A stretch of DNA of 64,000 nt from the NCBI RefSeq assembly GCF_017876405.1, contig NZ_JAGINW010000001.1, positions 2,741,203 to 2,805,202 of the forward strand, read 5' to 3'. The stretch's first letter is position 1, and each line of letters starts with the position of its first letter. Position numbers and translations under genes: made by a program. Positions 53,996 through 62,602 of the stretch are shown here, in pieces. The DNA is from Kibdelosporangium banguiense. GTDB lineage: Bacteria > Actinomycetota > Actinomycetes > Mycobacteriales > Pseudonocardiaceae. The notes under the pieces are model-generated. The model ran no database searches. It was not told the DNA's origin and was given only the letters and a program-made list of their open reading frames with translations.

Positions 53996-55278
53996 CGGTC
54001 TGGCTTCGGCCGCCGCGCCGGGTCGCGTTGCTCTCAGTGCACACATCGCCGCTGGAGCAGCCGGGAACCGGCGACGCGGGCGGTATGAACGTGTACATCG
54101 CACAGACAGCGACCCGGATGGCCGAGCGCGGCATCGAGGTCGACGTGTTCACCCGGGCGACCTCGTCCGAGCTGCCCCCGGTCGAGGAGCTGGCCCCGGG
54201 TGTGCTCGTCCGGCATGTGGAGGCGGGCCCGTTCGAGGTGCTCGACCGCAACGAGTTACCCGCCCAGCTGTGCGCGTTCACCGCGAGCGTGCTGCGTACC
54301 GAGGCCAACAACGAGCCCGGTTTCTACGATCTGGTGCATTCGCACTATTGGCTGTCCGGGCAGGTCGGCTGGCTCGCCCGGGACCGTTGGGGCGTGCCGC
54401 TCGTGCACACCGCGCACACGTTGGCCAAGGTCAAGAACGCAGCGCTGGCGGAGGGCGACACCCCGGAGCCGCGCACGCGGGAGATCGGCGAGCAGCAGGT
54501 CGTCGACCAGGCCGACAGCCTGGTGGCCAACACCGAGATGGAAGCCGGTGACCTGCTCGGCCGGTACGACGCCGACCCGGACAAGGTGTTCACGGTGTTC
54601 CCCGGAGTGGACTTGGAACAGTTCACGCCCGGCTCCCAGCTCGCCGCGCGTTCATCGTTGGGTATCGCGCCGGACGCGACGGTGTACGCCTTCGTGGGCC
54701 GGATTCAACCGCTCAAAGCGCCGGACGTGTTGCTCTACGCGGCCGCTGAACTGCTGGCACGCGGTGGGATCGACCGCTCGAAACTGGTCGTGTTGATCGT
54801 TGGCGGCCCCTCCGGCACTGGGCTGGAGCAGCCACGCGCGTTGCAGGAACTGGCCGTCAGCCTGGGCATCGCGGATGTCGTGAGGTTCCTGCAACCGTTG
54901 CCCGGTCCGGCTTTGGCCGAGGTGTACCGCGCGGCGGATGTTGTCGTCGTGCCGAGCCACAACGAGTCGTTCGGGCTTGTCGCGCTTGAGGCGCAGGCCT
55001 GTGGGACGCCTGTCGCAGCAACGGATGTCGGCGGGTTGCGGGTTGTTGTCGATGACGGCGTTTCCGGTCTGTTGGTGCCCGGCCACTCGCGGGAGCTGTG
55101 GGCGGATGCGTTGACCCGTTTGAACAGTCAGGACTTACGCGACCGGCTCTCGCGGGGCGCGGTCAGGCACGCGCGGGGTTTCTCCTGGGATCGCACCACC
55201 GACGAGCTGGTCGGCGCCTACATGCGGGCTGCGGTAGCGTTCCGGGAGGTGCACGAGCGAACGGAGGTGGCCTCTTGA
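53992..55278 (+). CDS. mshA: D-inositol-3-phosphate glycosyltransferase
   Basis: 428-aa GT4 enzyme that joins UDP-GlcNAc to inositol 3-phosphate, the first step of mycothiol synthesis. The N-terminal [20 protein letters not shown] and [37 protein letters not shown] and [11 protein letters not shown] are diagnostic of MshA. The C-terminal half has [20 protein letters not shown] and [20 protein letters not shown], with the donor-site E-x7-E. I chose GTG 53992 by its overlap with the upstream stop. Synteny equals Rv0486. Confidence 0.95.
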   Translation: MTVWLRPPRRVALLSVHTSPLEQPGTGDAGGMNVYIAQTATRMAERGIEVDVFTRATSSELPPVEELAPGVLVRHVEAGPFEVLDRNELPAQLCAFTASVLRTEANNEPGFYDLVHSHYWLSGQVGWLARDRWGVPLVHTAHTLAKVKNAALAEGDTPEPRTREIGEQQVVDQADSLVANTEMEAGDLLGRYDADPDKVFTVFPGVDLEQFTPGSQLAARSSLGIAPDATVYAFVGRIQPLKAPDVLLYAAAELLARGGIDRSKLVVLIVGGPSGTGLEQPRALQELAVSLGIADVVRFLQPLPGPALAEVYRAADVVVVPSHNESFGLVALEAQACGTPVAATDVGGLRVVVDDGVSGLLVPGHSRELWADALTRLNSQDLRDRLSRGAVRHARGFSWDRTTDELVGAYMRAAVAFREVHERTEVAS

Positions 55279-55784
55279 CCGAACTGGACGCGATCATCAA
55301 GTCCACTTTGGACGATCGGGAGATCGCCTACGACCGCAAGGAACCCGGCCGGTTCTTCGTCACCCTGCCGGGCACCAAGAAGCTGCAGACCAACTGCTGG
55401 CTGCTGGTCGGCGAACACGCCCTGGTGATCGAGGCGTTCGTCTGCCGCCGTCCTGATGAGGCACACGAGCAGGTCTACCGCTTTCTCTTGCAGCGCAACG
55501 CAAAACTCTACGGAGTGCACTACACGATCGACTCGGTCGGCGACATCTACCTACTCGGCAGGGTAGGCCTGCATGCGGTGACCGCGGATGAACTCGATCG
55601 TCTGCTCGGTCAGGTTCTGGAAGCGGCGGACGGAGACTTCAACGTCCTGTTGGAAATCGGCTTCGCTTCGTCGATCCGGCGTGAATGGGAATGGCGTACT
55701 TCCCGCGGTGAATCACTGGCGAACCTGAAGGCCTTCGAGCACCTGGCGAAGCCGGATGGAGACCAACGAGTATCCGACTCGTAA
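55275..55784 (+). CDS. YbjN domain protein (Rv0487-like)
   Basis: 169-aa protein of the YbjN family (type III secretion chaperone-like fold). It opens [20 protein letters not shown], then [20 protein letters not shown] and [15 protein letters not shown] strands, as in Rv0487. Function unknown; YbjN proteins are often linked to stress or motility regulation. A TTG start at 55275 overlaps the mshA TGA and has GGAGGTG seven bases upstream, which decides it over the open upstream frame. Confidence 0.85.
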   Translation: MTELDAIIKSTLDDREIAYDRKEPGRFFVTLPGTKKLQTNCWLLVGEHALVIEAFVCRRPDEAHEQVYRFLLQRNAKLYGVHYTIDSVGDIYLLGRVGLHAVTADELDRLLGQVLEAADGDFNVLLEIGFASSIRREWEWRTSRGESLANLKAFEHLAKPDGDQRVSDS

Positions 55785-55830
55785 CCGGGTCCCGTACAAC
55801 GTCATTGCCCCGGTACTCCGTCTGTGGTGC

Positions 55831-56697
55831 ATGAGCAGACGGAAGAGTGGCTTATTTTTCGCCGGGGTGGCGCTGCTTCTGGGGATCGCAGCCTGCAGTT
55901 CCAGCGAGACCGGCGGGTCGGCCGCCGCGCCGATGATGCCGAACAACGCGAACGCGGACGCAAGCGGCTCGGGGGCGGCCAAACAGGGCAGTCCGCCTGC
56001 CCCGGGCCAACAGCAGGGACAACAGGCGAACGCGCCTGTTCAGGAACGCAAACTCGTCCAGACGGCACGGGTGGATCTGCTGGTCAAGGATCCGTTCGAG
56101 GCGATCTCACGGGCCCGTTCGGTGGCCACCGGCACCGGAGGTTTCACCGGGCAGGAGGATTCCAGCGGGGACCGGGCCTCGATCACGCTGCAGATCCCGG
56201 CCGACCGGTTCGACTCCGCGATCGAACAGCTGCTCCAGTTGGGCAAACCGACCGCGCAGCACAAACAGGCCACCGATGTGACCGAGCAGGTCGTCGACCT
56301 GGACGCGCGGCTGGCGACACAACGGGCAAGCGTCGACAGAATGCGTGCGCTGCTTGGCAAAGCGCAGAGCGTCGGTGAGATCGCGCAGATCGAGAGCGAG
56401 CTGACCAAGCGTGAGTCCGATCTGGAATCGTTGCAGGGCAGGCGGGACGCGCTCGGCACCAAGGTCGCACTGTCCACTGTGACGCTTCAGGTGGTCAAGG
56501 AGAGCAGCCCGGCGGCCGCACCCGTTGAGGCACGCGGCGGGTTCATCGACGGCCTGGACGACGGCTGGACCGCGTTCGGCGACTTCTGGCGGGTGGCGAC
56601 GACCGTGCTCGGTGCGTTGCTGCCGTTCCTTGTCGTGGTCGCCATCCCGGCGGGACTGATATTCCACTTCCGCCGCAAGCGCATGTTCAGCAGATGA
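55831..56697 (+). CDS. DUF4349 lipoprotein
   Basis: 288-aa lipoprotein: RRKSGLFFAGVALLLGIAAC with lipobox IAAC (Cys about 22), a Pro/Gln/Gly-rich linker, then a DUF4349 domain (KLVQTARVDLLVKDPFEAIS, ITLQIPADRFDSAIEQLLQL, VTEQVVDLDARLATQRASVD, a coiled coil to about 235). A C-terminal transmembrane helix (VLGALLPFLVVVAIPAGLIF) has a basic end. It would be tethered at both ends. Function unknown. I chose ATG 55831; the open frame upstream is not homologous. Confidence 0.82.
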   Translation: MSRRKSGLFFAGVALLLGIAACSSSETGGSAAAPMMPNNANADASGSGAAKQGSPPAPGQQQGQQANAPVQERKLVQTARVDLLVKDPFEAISRARSVATGTGGFTGQEDSSGDRASITLQIPADRFDSAIEQLLQLGKPTAQHKQATDVTEQVVDLDARLATQRASVDRMRALLGKAQSVGEIAQIESELTKRESDLESLQGRRDALGTKVALSTVTLQVVKESSPAAAPVEARGGFIDGLDDGWTAFGDFWRVATTVLGALLPFLVVVAIPAGLIFHFRRKRMFSR

Positions 56698-56704
56698 ACT
56701 ATGT

Positions 56705-56761
56705 GTCACACAGGACGGCTCGAGCGAGGGGGAGTCGCGTTCCCGAGCCGCCCTGTGTCAC
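56705..56761 (+). terminator. Long hairpin after the DUF4349 gene
   Basis: Arms 56705-56722 and 56744-56761 (GTCACACAGGACGGCTCG with CGAGCCGCCCTGTGTCAC) pair over 18 bases with one mismatch and one G-U. It begins eight bases after the stop codon. No long T-run follows, so termination efficiency is uncertain. Confidence 0.6.
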
Positions 56762-57089
56762 AACGGTCCCGCAACACAAACGATGGGGCGGGGGGCACCC
56801 CAGCGTCCCCAGCGGGTGCGGCCCGACAGGGGAGACGAGCCGCGGTTGTGCCTCCGGTCAACCGGGGAGTGCGTGGGAGCCGGTTGGCGGAAGCTTTGTC
56901 AACTTGGCAGACTCCCGGGGCTACTTCAAGCCTGGCCGTTACCCCATTCGGGTTTTAACCGTGAAAATCAGTAACAGTTCTATTTCGGACTCCGGTACTT
57001 AGTCAACCGGGGGTGGGTGTCTGCTCTGAAAGGCCTTGTCTGCCTGGCCTGTTCGGGTGAAACCCGGAGGATCTGGCAGGCTCTGCGGT
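56762..57089 (+). ncRNA. Structured intergenic region upstream of gpm1, possible small RNA
   Basis: 328 bases without a supported gene. The first half is full of short G/C-rich inverted segments (for example GGGGCACCCC, and CCGGT...ACCGG around 56858-56870). The second half becomes A+T-rich (GGTTTTAACCGTGAAAATCAG, 56952-56972) near where a promoter could be. A short plus-strand frame through 56958 exists but has no start signal. A leader, riboswitch-like element or independent small RNA is possible. I do not recognise a known RNA family. Confidence 0.3.
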
Positions 57090-57830
57090 ATGGCTGTCGG
57101 AACCCTGGTGTTGCTCCGCCACGGCGAGAGCGTGTGGAACGCAGAGAACCTGTTCACCGGATGGGTGGATGTCCCCCTGTCCGAGAAAGGCGTCCGTGAG
57201 GCGACCCGCGGTGGCGAGTTGCTGCGGGACGCCGGGATCCTGCCCGAGGTGCTGCACACCTCGTTGCTGCGGCGCGCGATCACGACCGCGAACCTGGCGC
57301 TGGACGTCACCGACCGGCACTGGATCCCGGTCAAGCGCGACTGGCGGCTCAACGAGCGGCACTACGGCGCGTTGCAGGGCAAGAACAAGAAGCAGACCCT
57401 TGAGCAGTACGGCGAGGAGCAGTTCATGCTCTGGCGCCGCTCGTACGACACCCCGCCGCCGCCCATCGAACTGGGCACCGAGTTCAGTCAGGACAGTGAT
57501 CCTCGTTACGCCGGAATCGATGTTCCGCGCACCGAGTGCCTGAAGGACGTCGTCGCCCGGATGCTGCCGTACTGGGACGAGGCGATCGTCCCGGACCTGC
57601 GCGAGGGCAGGACCGTTCTCGTCGCCGCGCACGGCAACTCCCTGCGTGCGCTGGTCAAGCACCTCGACGGGATCTCCGAGGAAGCGATCGCCGGGCTGAA
57701 CATCCCCACCGGCATCCCACTGCGCTACGACCTCGACGACGACCTCAGGCCGATCACCCTGGGCGGGACCTACCTCGACCCGGACGCCGCCGCGGACGCG
57801 ATCAAAGCGGTGGCGAACCAAGGTCGTTGA
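57090..57830 (+). CDS. gpmA: 2,3-bisphosphoglycerate-dependent phosphoglycerate mutase
   Basis: 246-aa glycolytic enzyme. The phospho-histidine motif [12 protein letters not shown] (His11) and [15 protein letters not shown] open the protein. [31 protein letters not shown] and [19 protein letters not shown] carry the remaining active-site residues. Length and motifs are exact for dPGM. Gene order gpm1-senX3-regX3 is as in mycobacteria. I chose ATG 57090, where homology starts; CAGGCT lies seven bases upstream, so it may be leaderless. Confidence 0.95.
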   Translation: MAVGTLVLLRHGESVWNAENLFTGWVDVPLSEKGVREATRGGELLRDAGILPEVLHTSLLRRAITTANLALDVTDRHWIPVKRDWRLNERHYGALQGKNKKQTLEQYGEEQFMLWRRSYDTPPPPIELGTEFSQDSDPRYAGIDVPRTECLKDVVARMLPYWDEAIVPDLREGRTVLVAAHGNSLRALVKHLDGISEEAIAGLNIPTGIPLRYDLDDDLRPITLGGTYLDPDAAADAIKAVANQGR

Positions 57831-57878
57831 TGGATAGGGTCCGGTCGACGCCATAGAGCGAGTGAGGAGGTGAGGGCC

Positions 57879-57926
57879 GTGTTCAAGCCACTTGTCGCGC
57901 GCTCTCGCCTCATTCCGGCGTTCTGA
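57879..57926 (+). CDS. Possible 15-aa leader peptide
   Basis: GTG 57879 follows GGAGG by eight bases and opens a 15-codon ORF (VFKPLVARSRLIPAF) ending at TGA 57926, 34 bases before the acetyltransferase start. Between the two lies CCGGGA...TCCCGG, a short hairpin just upstream of the next ribosome site. Position and ribosome site suggest a translated upstream ORF controlling the acetyltransferase. No repeated regulatory codon stands out apart from three Arg/Lys-type and two Pro codons. Confidence 0.4.
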   Translation: MFKPLVARSRLIPAF

Positions 57927-57960
57927 GTCCCGGGAGCGCACCTTTTCCCGGAAGGACCCC

Positions 57961-58866
57961 ATGACCGAATTGGTCGTGCGCCCGCTCACCGCGGGCGAAG
58001 AACATCTCTTTGACACCTACGCCCAGCCCGATGTCGTCGGGTTCGCCGTTTTCGGCCGGACGTACCTCGACTACTTCTCGAAGAACGAGTACCGCCCGGA
58101 GTGGACCTGGGTGGCGCTGCGCGGCGACCGTGTCGTCGCACGCGCCGCCTGGTGGGCGGGCCCGGAGGACTCCGAGCCGCTGACTCTCGACTGGCTCGAC
58201 TTCGAGGACCCCGATGCCGGCGAGGCACTGCTCAAGGCCGCGCCGTTCACGGCCGAGTACTGCCTCGCCCTGCCACCCGGCTGGCGGGACGACCCGATGA
58301 CCCTGGCCGCGGGAGTGGCCCGGATCGAAGTCGCCCAGCGTGCGGGCATGAAACCCTTGGTGGAGCGGCTGCGCTACACCTGGACACCGGCCGACGGCGT
58401 GCCTGAGCGCCCGGGTCGGCTGGAATTCCGCGAGGAGCCCGACGACGAGGTGATCGTCGACGTGCTCAGCCGCATCCAGCAGGGCAGCCTGGACGCCCAC
58501 AAGGTCGCCGACCTCAAGCGGATGAGTCCGGAGGAAGCGGCCCGCGACGAGCTCAAGGAGCTCTACTGGTACCCGGCACCCCGCGAGTGGTGGAAGCTCG
58601 CGTACACCCCGGCCGGGGAGCTCGTCGGAATCACCGTCCCGAGCAAGAACTACGGCGGGCCGGTCGTCGGGTTCATCGGCGTTGTGCCTGATCAGCGTGG
58701 CCACGGCTACGCCTACGACCTGCTGGTCGAGTGCACGCACCTGCTCGTGGAGGAAGGCGTGGACGAGATCGTCGCCGAGACCGACGTGACGAACTACCCG
58801 ATGGCGGCGAACTTCAAGCGTGCCGGTTACCCGATCACCCAGGAACGGGTGTTCCTGGCTTACTAA
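57961..58866 (+). CDS. GNAT-family N-acetyltransferase
   Basis: 301-aa protein with two GNAT-like halves. The C-terminal half has the acetyl-CoA motif GVVPDQRGHGYAYDLLVECT and ETDVTNYPMAANFKRAGYPI. The N-terminal half (LVVRPLTAGEEHLFDTYAQP, TWVALRGDRVVARAAWW) is more divergent, possibly a non-catalytic partner. Substrate unknown. ATG 57961 has GGAAGGA five bases upstream. A short leader ORF precedes it, and its stop adjoins that of a convergent regulator. Confidence 0.82.
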   Translation: MTELVVRPLTAGEEHLFDTYAQPDVVGFAVFGRTYLDYFSKNEYRPEWTWVALRGDRVVARAAWWAGPEDSEPLTLDWLDFEDPDAGEALLKAAPFTAEYCLALPPGWRDDPMTLAAGVARIEVAQRAGMKPLVERLRYTWTPADGVPERPGRLEFREEPDDEVIVDVLSRIQQGSLDAHKVADLKRMSPEEAARDELKELYWYPAPREWWKLAYTPAGELVGITVPSKNYGGPVVGFIGVVPDQRGHGYAYDLLVECTHLLVEEGVDEIVAETDVTNYPMAANFKRAGYPITQERVFLAY

Positions 58867-59484
58867 CTAGATGAGGCCCAGCTCCCGGGCCCGGGCTCCG
58901 GCCTGGAACCGGGAGCTGGCTCCCAAGGTCTTGCACAGGTCGTCCACGCGCCGCCGGTAGGTCCGTAACGAGATCCCCATGGCTCGTGCGGCGGGCTTGT
59001 CGGCGGCGCCTGCGCCGAGCAACTCCAGCATGCGCGGCGCCATCTCGCACAGGTCACCGTAGTCGCGTTCGTAGTCGGCGAGCTCGGTGGACTTGCCCCA
59101 GGCGGCGTTGAACAGCGTGAGCATGCCTTCCACGACCGCCGGGATCCACACGACCGTGAAGCTGCCGTCGCCGGCCATGATCGCCACGCGGCGGTCGACG
59201 ATGATCGTTTCGTTCAGCTCGGTGGTGGTGATCCGCACCTGCCCGCCGGAACTTGCCACATGCCGCGCGTGCTGTGCGCCGGTCGGGTCGAGCAGCACAC
59301 CAGGCCGGTACAGCTTCAGCACGCGCACGCCCTTGCCCTGCGGCGGGGCCTGGTTGTGCGAGGCCCAGGTACGCACGTCCTTCGCGGTGCACGTGACCTC
59401 ACGAGCCTTGGCGAAGAGGTGCCATGTGCGCTCGTACAACTCGCGGTGACCGCGAAGCACGACGACTCCAGCACGTGTTTCCAT
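58867..59484 (-). CDS. LuxR-type HTH regulator
   Basis: 205-aa protein. The first 130 residues resemble the phosphatidylserine-synthase-like/TrmB-type sensor portion of actinobacterial LuxR-like regulators (ELYERTWHLFAKAREV, LDPTGAQHARHVASSGGQVR, NETIIVDRRVAIMAGDGSF). The C-terminus is a LuxR-like HTH (ADKPAARAMGISLRTYRRRV, DDLCKTLGASSRFQAGARA). There is no receiver domain, so control is by ligand or protein contact. I chose ATG 59484. Its targets are unknown; it is convergent with the acetyltransferase gene and divergent from senX3. Confidence 0.78.
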   Translation of the reverse strand: METRAGVVVLRGHRELYERTWHLFAKAREVTCTAKDVRTWASHNQAPPQGKGVRVLKLYRPGVLLDPTGAQHARHVASSGGQVRITTTELNETIIVDRRVAIMAGDGSFTVVWIPAVVEGMLTLFNAAWGKSTELADYERDYGDLCEMAPRMLELLGAGAADKPAARAMGISLRTYRRRVDDLCKTLGASSRFQAGARARELGLI

Positions 59485-59659
59485 GAGGCTTCTGAGTCTT
59501 GTCTCGCCCACCCCACCTCGTCAACGGCGAGCAATTCCCTACCCCGATGGACACGATTGGGTGAACTGGGGTGAACGTGCGAGCGAACATCGGCCGGATC
59601 GGTGTCGCGGGGATCACGGAAGGGGGCATCGGACTAGTACGAAGGGCCCCTCACCTGCT

Positions 59660-59665
59660 TACCAT
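59660..59665 (+). promoter_or_regulatory. -10 element, leaderless senX3 mRNA
   Basis: TACCAT, six bases, then GTG 59672. No ribosome-binding sequence precedes the GTG. Confidence 0.6.
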
Positions 59666-59671
59666 TCGGAC

Positions 59672-60850
59672 GTGACCGCACCGGCCTACCTGGCCTTGTC
59701 GATCTGCGTTCTGCTGATCGGCGGCCTTGTCGGTTACCTGATCGGCCGGAGACGCAGCCGTGGCACGGCGCGCCGGCCCGAGGGTCCGACAGTGGCAGAT
59801 CTGATCCAGCGACTCGTCCTCGACTCCCGCAACGGCATCGTCGTGGTGAATCCGTTCGGCGGAGCCGTGCTCTACAACCCGAGAGCCGCCGAGCTCGGCG
59901 TCGTGCACAACAACCGGGTCGACGACCGGGCGCGCAAGGCCGCCGAGACGGTCGTGGAGACCGGCGAGCTCGTGGAGATCGACCTGACTCCCCCGGAGAC
60001 CCGGGGCCGCCAGCCCGCCGCCGTACGCGCCGAGGTCCGGCCCCTGCTCGACGGCTTCACGGTCGTCGACGCGGCCGATGAGTCCGACGCGGTCCGGCTG
60101 GAGGCGACCCGGCGCGACTTCGTGGCCAACGTCAGCCACGAGCTCAAAACCCCGGTCGGCGCGATGGCCCTGCTGGCCGAGGCCGTCCTGGACGCCGCAG
60201 ACGACGAGGAGCAGGTGCGCCGCTTCGGCGGCAAGATCCTGCGCGAGGCCACCCGGCTGGGCACGTTGGTCACCGAACTGATCGCACTCTCACGTCTGAC
60301 CGGAGCCGAGAAGCTGCCCGAGCTGAACTCGGTCGAGATCGACGCGGTCGTCCGGGAAGCCCTGGGCCGCGCGACCCTCACCCTGGAGTCGAGCGGCGTG
60401 GCGATCGCCACCGACGAACCCAGCGGCCTGCTCGTGGACGGCGACCGCACCCTGCTGGTCACCGCGCTGAGCAACCTGCTGGAGAACGCGGTCGCCTACT
60501 CGCCGCCCGGCAGCCCGGTGTCGATCAGCCGCAGGCTGCACGAAGGCCACGTCGAGATCGCCGTGACCGACCGCGGCATCGGCATCGCCGACGAACACCA
60601 GCAACGCGTGTTCGAGCGGTTCTACCGGGTGGACAAGGCCCGCTCCCGGGTCACCGGCGGGACCGGCCTGGGCCTTGCGATCGTCAAGCACGTCGCCGCC
60701 AACCACGGCGGCGAGGTCAAGCTGTGGAGCAGGCCGGGCACGGGCTCCACGTTCACGCTCCGGATCCCCGTACAGCGGGTGAACGGTGACAAGGTCCTCG
60801 CGCGAATCCCCGCGCCGGGCGCAGAGATAGATCATGGAGGAGCGCTGTGA
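59672..60850 (+). CDS. senX3: Sensor histidine kinase SenX3
   Basis: 392-aa kinase. One N-terminal helix (YLALSICVLLIGGLVGYLIG), a PAS-like segment to about residue 130, then HisKA with the phospho-acceptor His156 in FVANVSHELKTPVG. The HATPase domain has the N box NLLENAVAYSPPG and G boxes DRGIGIADEHQ and GGTGLGLAIVKHV. The short extracytoplasmic part and gene order with regX3 identify it as SenX3, which responds to phosphate limitation in mycobacteria. GTG 59672 is where homology begins and appears leaderless. The regX3 GTG overlaps its stop. Confidence 0.93.
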   Translation: MTAPAYLALSICVLLIGGLVGYLIGRRRSRGTARRPEGPTVADLIQRLVLDSRNGIVVVNPFGGAVLYNPRAAELGVVHNNRVDDRARKAAETVVETGELVEIDLTPPETRGRQPAAVRAEVRPLLDGFTVVDAADESDAVRLEATRRDFVANVSHELKTPVGAMALLAEAVLDAADDEEQVRRFGGKILREATRLGTLVTELIALSRLTGAEKLPELNSVEIDAVVREALGRATLTLESSGVAIATDEPSGLLVDGDRTLLVTALSNLLENAVAYSPPGSPVSISRRLHEGHVEIAVTDRGIGIADEHQQRVFERFYRVDKARSRVTGGTGLGLAIVKHVAANHGGEVKLWSRPGTGSTFTLRIPVQRVNGDKVLARIPAPGAEIDHGGAL

Positions 60851-61536
60851 CGAGGGTTCTCATTGTCGAGGACGAGGAGTCCTTCGCCGACCCGCTGGCC
60901 TTCTTGCTGCGCAAGGAGGGTTTCACCGCGGCCGTGGCCGGCACCGGCCAGCAGGCACTCGAGGAGTTCGACCGCAACGGCGCCGACATAGTCCTGCTGG
61001 ACCTGATGCTGCCCGGCATGAGCGGCACCGACGTCTGCAAGGCGCTCCGCCAGCGCTCCGCCGTCCCCGTGATCATGGTGACGGCCCGCGACAGCGAGAT
61101 CGACAAGGTCGTCGGCCTCGAACTCGGCGCGGACGACTACGTGACCAAGCCCTACTCCGCCCGCGAACTCATCGCCCGGGTCCGCGCGGTACTCAGGCGC
61201 GGCGGCGAAGGCGGCCCCGAAGGCGAACTCCTGCCCCAGGTCCTGGCCGCCGGCCCGGTCCGGATGGACGTGGAGCGGCACGTGGTGACCGTCGACGGCG
61301 CCGAGGTCTCGCTGCCGCTCAAGGAATTCGACCTGCTCGAATACCTGCTCCGCAACGTCGGCCGGGTCCTCACTCGGGGCCAGCTCATCGACCGCGTCTG
61401 GGGTGCCGACTACGTGGGCGACACCAAGACCCTCGACGTCCACGTCAAGCGCCTCCGCTCCAAGATCGAACCGGACCCCTCATCTCCACGGCACCTCGTG
61501 ACCGTCCGAGGCCTGGGCTACAAATTCGAGTCGTGA
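60847..61536 (+). CDS. regX3: Response regulator RegX3
   Basis: 229-aa OmpR/PhoB-type regulator. Receiver domain with the acidic pocket VEDEE, phospho-acceptor Asp52 in IVLLDLMLPGMSG, Thr in VMVTARD and Lys in DYVTKPYSARE. The winged-helix output domain spans about 130-229 (PLKEFDLLEYLLRNVGRVLT, TLDVHVKRLRSKIE). In mycobacteria it activates phosphate uptake genes. GTG 60847 overlaps the senX3 stop and has GGAGGAG upstream. Confidence 0.95.
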   Translation: MTRVLIVEDEESFADPLAFLLRKEGFTAAVAGTGQQALEEFDRNGADIVLLDLMLPGMSGTDVCKALRQRSAVPVIMVTARDSEIDKVVGLELGADDYVTKPYSARELIARVRAVLRRGGEGGPEGELLPQVLAAGPVRMDVERHVVTVDGAEVSLPLKEFDLLEYLLRNVGRVLTRGQLIDRVWGADYVGDTKTLDVHVKRLRSKIEPDPSSPRHLVTVRGLGYKFES

Positions 61537-61608
61537 TCATGGTCAGGTTGGGGCGTGACGCGTATGTGCCAGATCGGACGTCCCAACCGCCAGGTAACGT
61601 TTCGGTTT

Positions 61609-62553
61609 ATGCGCCTGGGCGTGCTCGATGTCGGATCCAACACCGTCCACCTGCTTGTGGTGGACGCGCACAGGGGTGCCCACCCGCTGCCCGCGCGGTC
61701 TGAGAAGACGGTCCTGCGGCTGGCCGAGCGCATCAACAAGGCCGGTGACCTGTCCAAAGTGGGCGCGGACGAACTGGTCCGCACGGTTGCGTCGGCCAAG
61801 AGTTCGGCGGCTCAGCTCGGGTGTGAGGAGCTGATGGCGTTCGCCACGTCGGCTGTGCGTGAGGCGAACAATGCCGCGGCCGTGCTGGAGCGTGTCCGCA
61901 GTGAGACCGGGGTCGACCTGCAGGTTCTGTCCGGTGAGGACGAAGCGAGCCTGACGTTCCTGGCCACGCGGCGCTGGTATGGGTGGTCGGCTGGGCGGCT
62001 GCTTGTGCTGGACATCGGTGGGGGCTCGCTGGAGCTCGCGGTCGGCCGGGATGAGGCGCCTGAGCGGGCCATGTCGGTGCCGCTGGGGGCCGGCCGGTTG
62101 ACCCGGACCCGGTTCCGCAGTGACCCGCCGACCCGCAACGAGATCGCCGAGACCGCGGGCTGGCTGGAAGACCAGCTTGCGCCGGTGGCCAAGAAGATGC
62201 TCAAGTACGGCGAACCCGATCGGGTGGTCGCGACATCCAAGACCTTCCGATCACTAGCCAGGCTGACCGGTGCCGCGCCATCCTCATCCGGACCACAGGT
62301 GCGGCGGGTGCTCACCGAGGCCGGTTTGCGCCAGCTGCTCGCGTTCATCTCCCGGATGTCCGCGCACGACCTGGCCGAGCTGGAAGGGGTGAGTGCCAGC
62401 CGGGCGCACCAGCTGGTCGCGGGCGCGTTAGTGGCGCAGGCCACGATGCGCGCGCTGGGCCGGCCGGAACTGGAGATCTGCCCGTGGGCGCTGCGCGAAG
62501 GCGTGATCCTGCGGCGGCTCGACCAGACCAACGGCACGGTGGGTTCGAAATGA
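61609..62553 (+). CDS. ppx: Exopolyphosphatase/GppA-type phosphatase
   Basis: 314-aa Ppx/GppA protein, which releases phosphate from polyphosphate or hydrolyses pppGpp. It carries the actin-like phosphate loops VLDVGSNTVHLLVVD and LLVLDIGGGSLELAVG, the STT-type AFATSAVREANNA segment and the catalytic Glu in SGEDEASL. The short length matches Rv0496 (Ppx1) rather than longer E. coli Ppx. I chose ATG 61609, where homology begins; TAACGT lies eight bases upstream. It follows regX3 by about 70 bases, linking polyphosphate to phosphate sensing. Confidence 0.92.
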   Translation: MRLGVLDVGSNTVHLLVVDAHRGAHPLPARSEKTVLRLAERINKAGDLSKVGADELVRTVASAKSSAAQLGCEELMAFATSAVREANNAAAVLERVRSETGVDLQVLSGEDEASLTFLATRRWYGWSAGRLLVLDIGGGSLELAVGRDEAPERAMSVPLGAGRLTRTRFRSDPPTRNEIAETAGWLEDQLAPVAKKMLKYGEPDRVVATSKTFRSLARLTGAAPSSSGPQVRRVLTEAGLRQLLAFISRMSAHDLAELEGVSASRAHQLVAGALVAQATMRALGRPELEICPWALREGVILRRLDQTNGTVGSK

Positions 62554-62602
62554 CGGGGCTGAGCACTGGACTGTTCGGCCTGCATTGGGCACGGTGGAAG
62601 AG

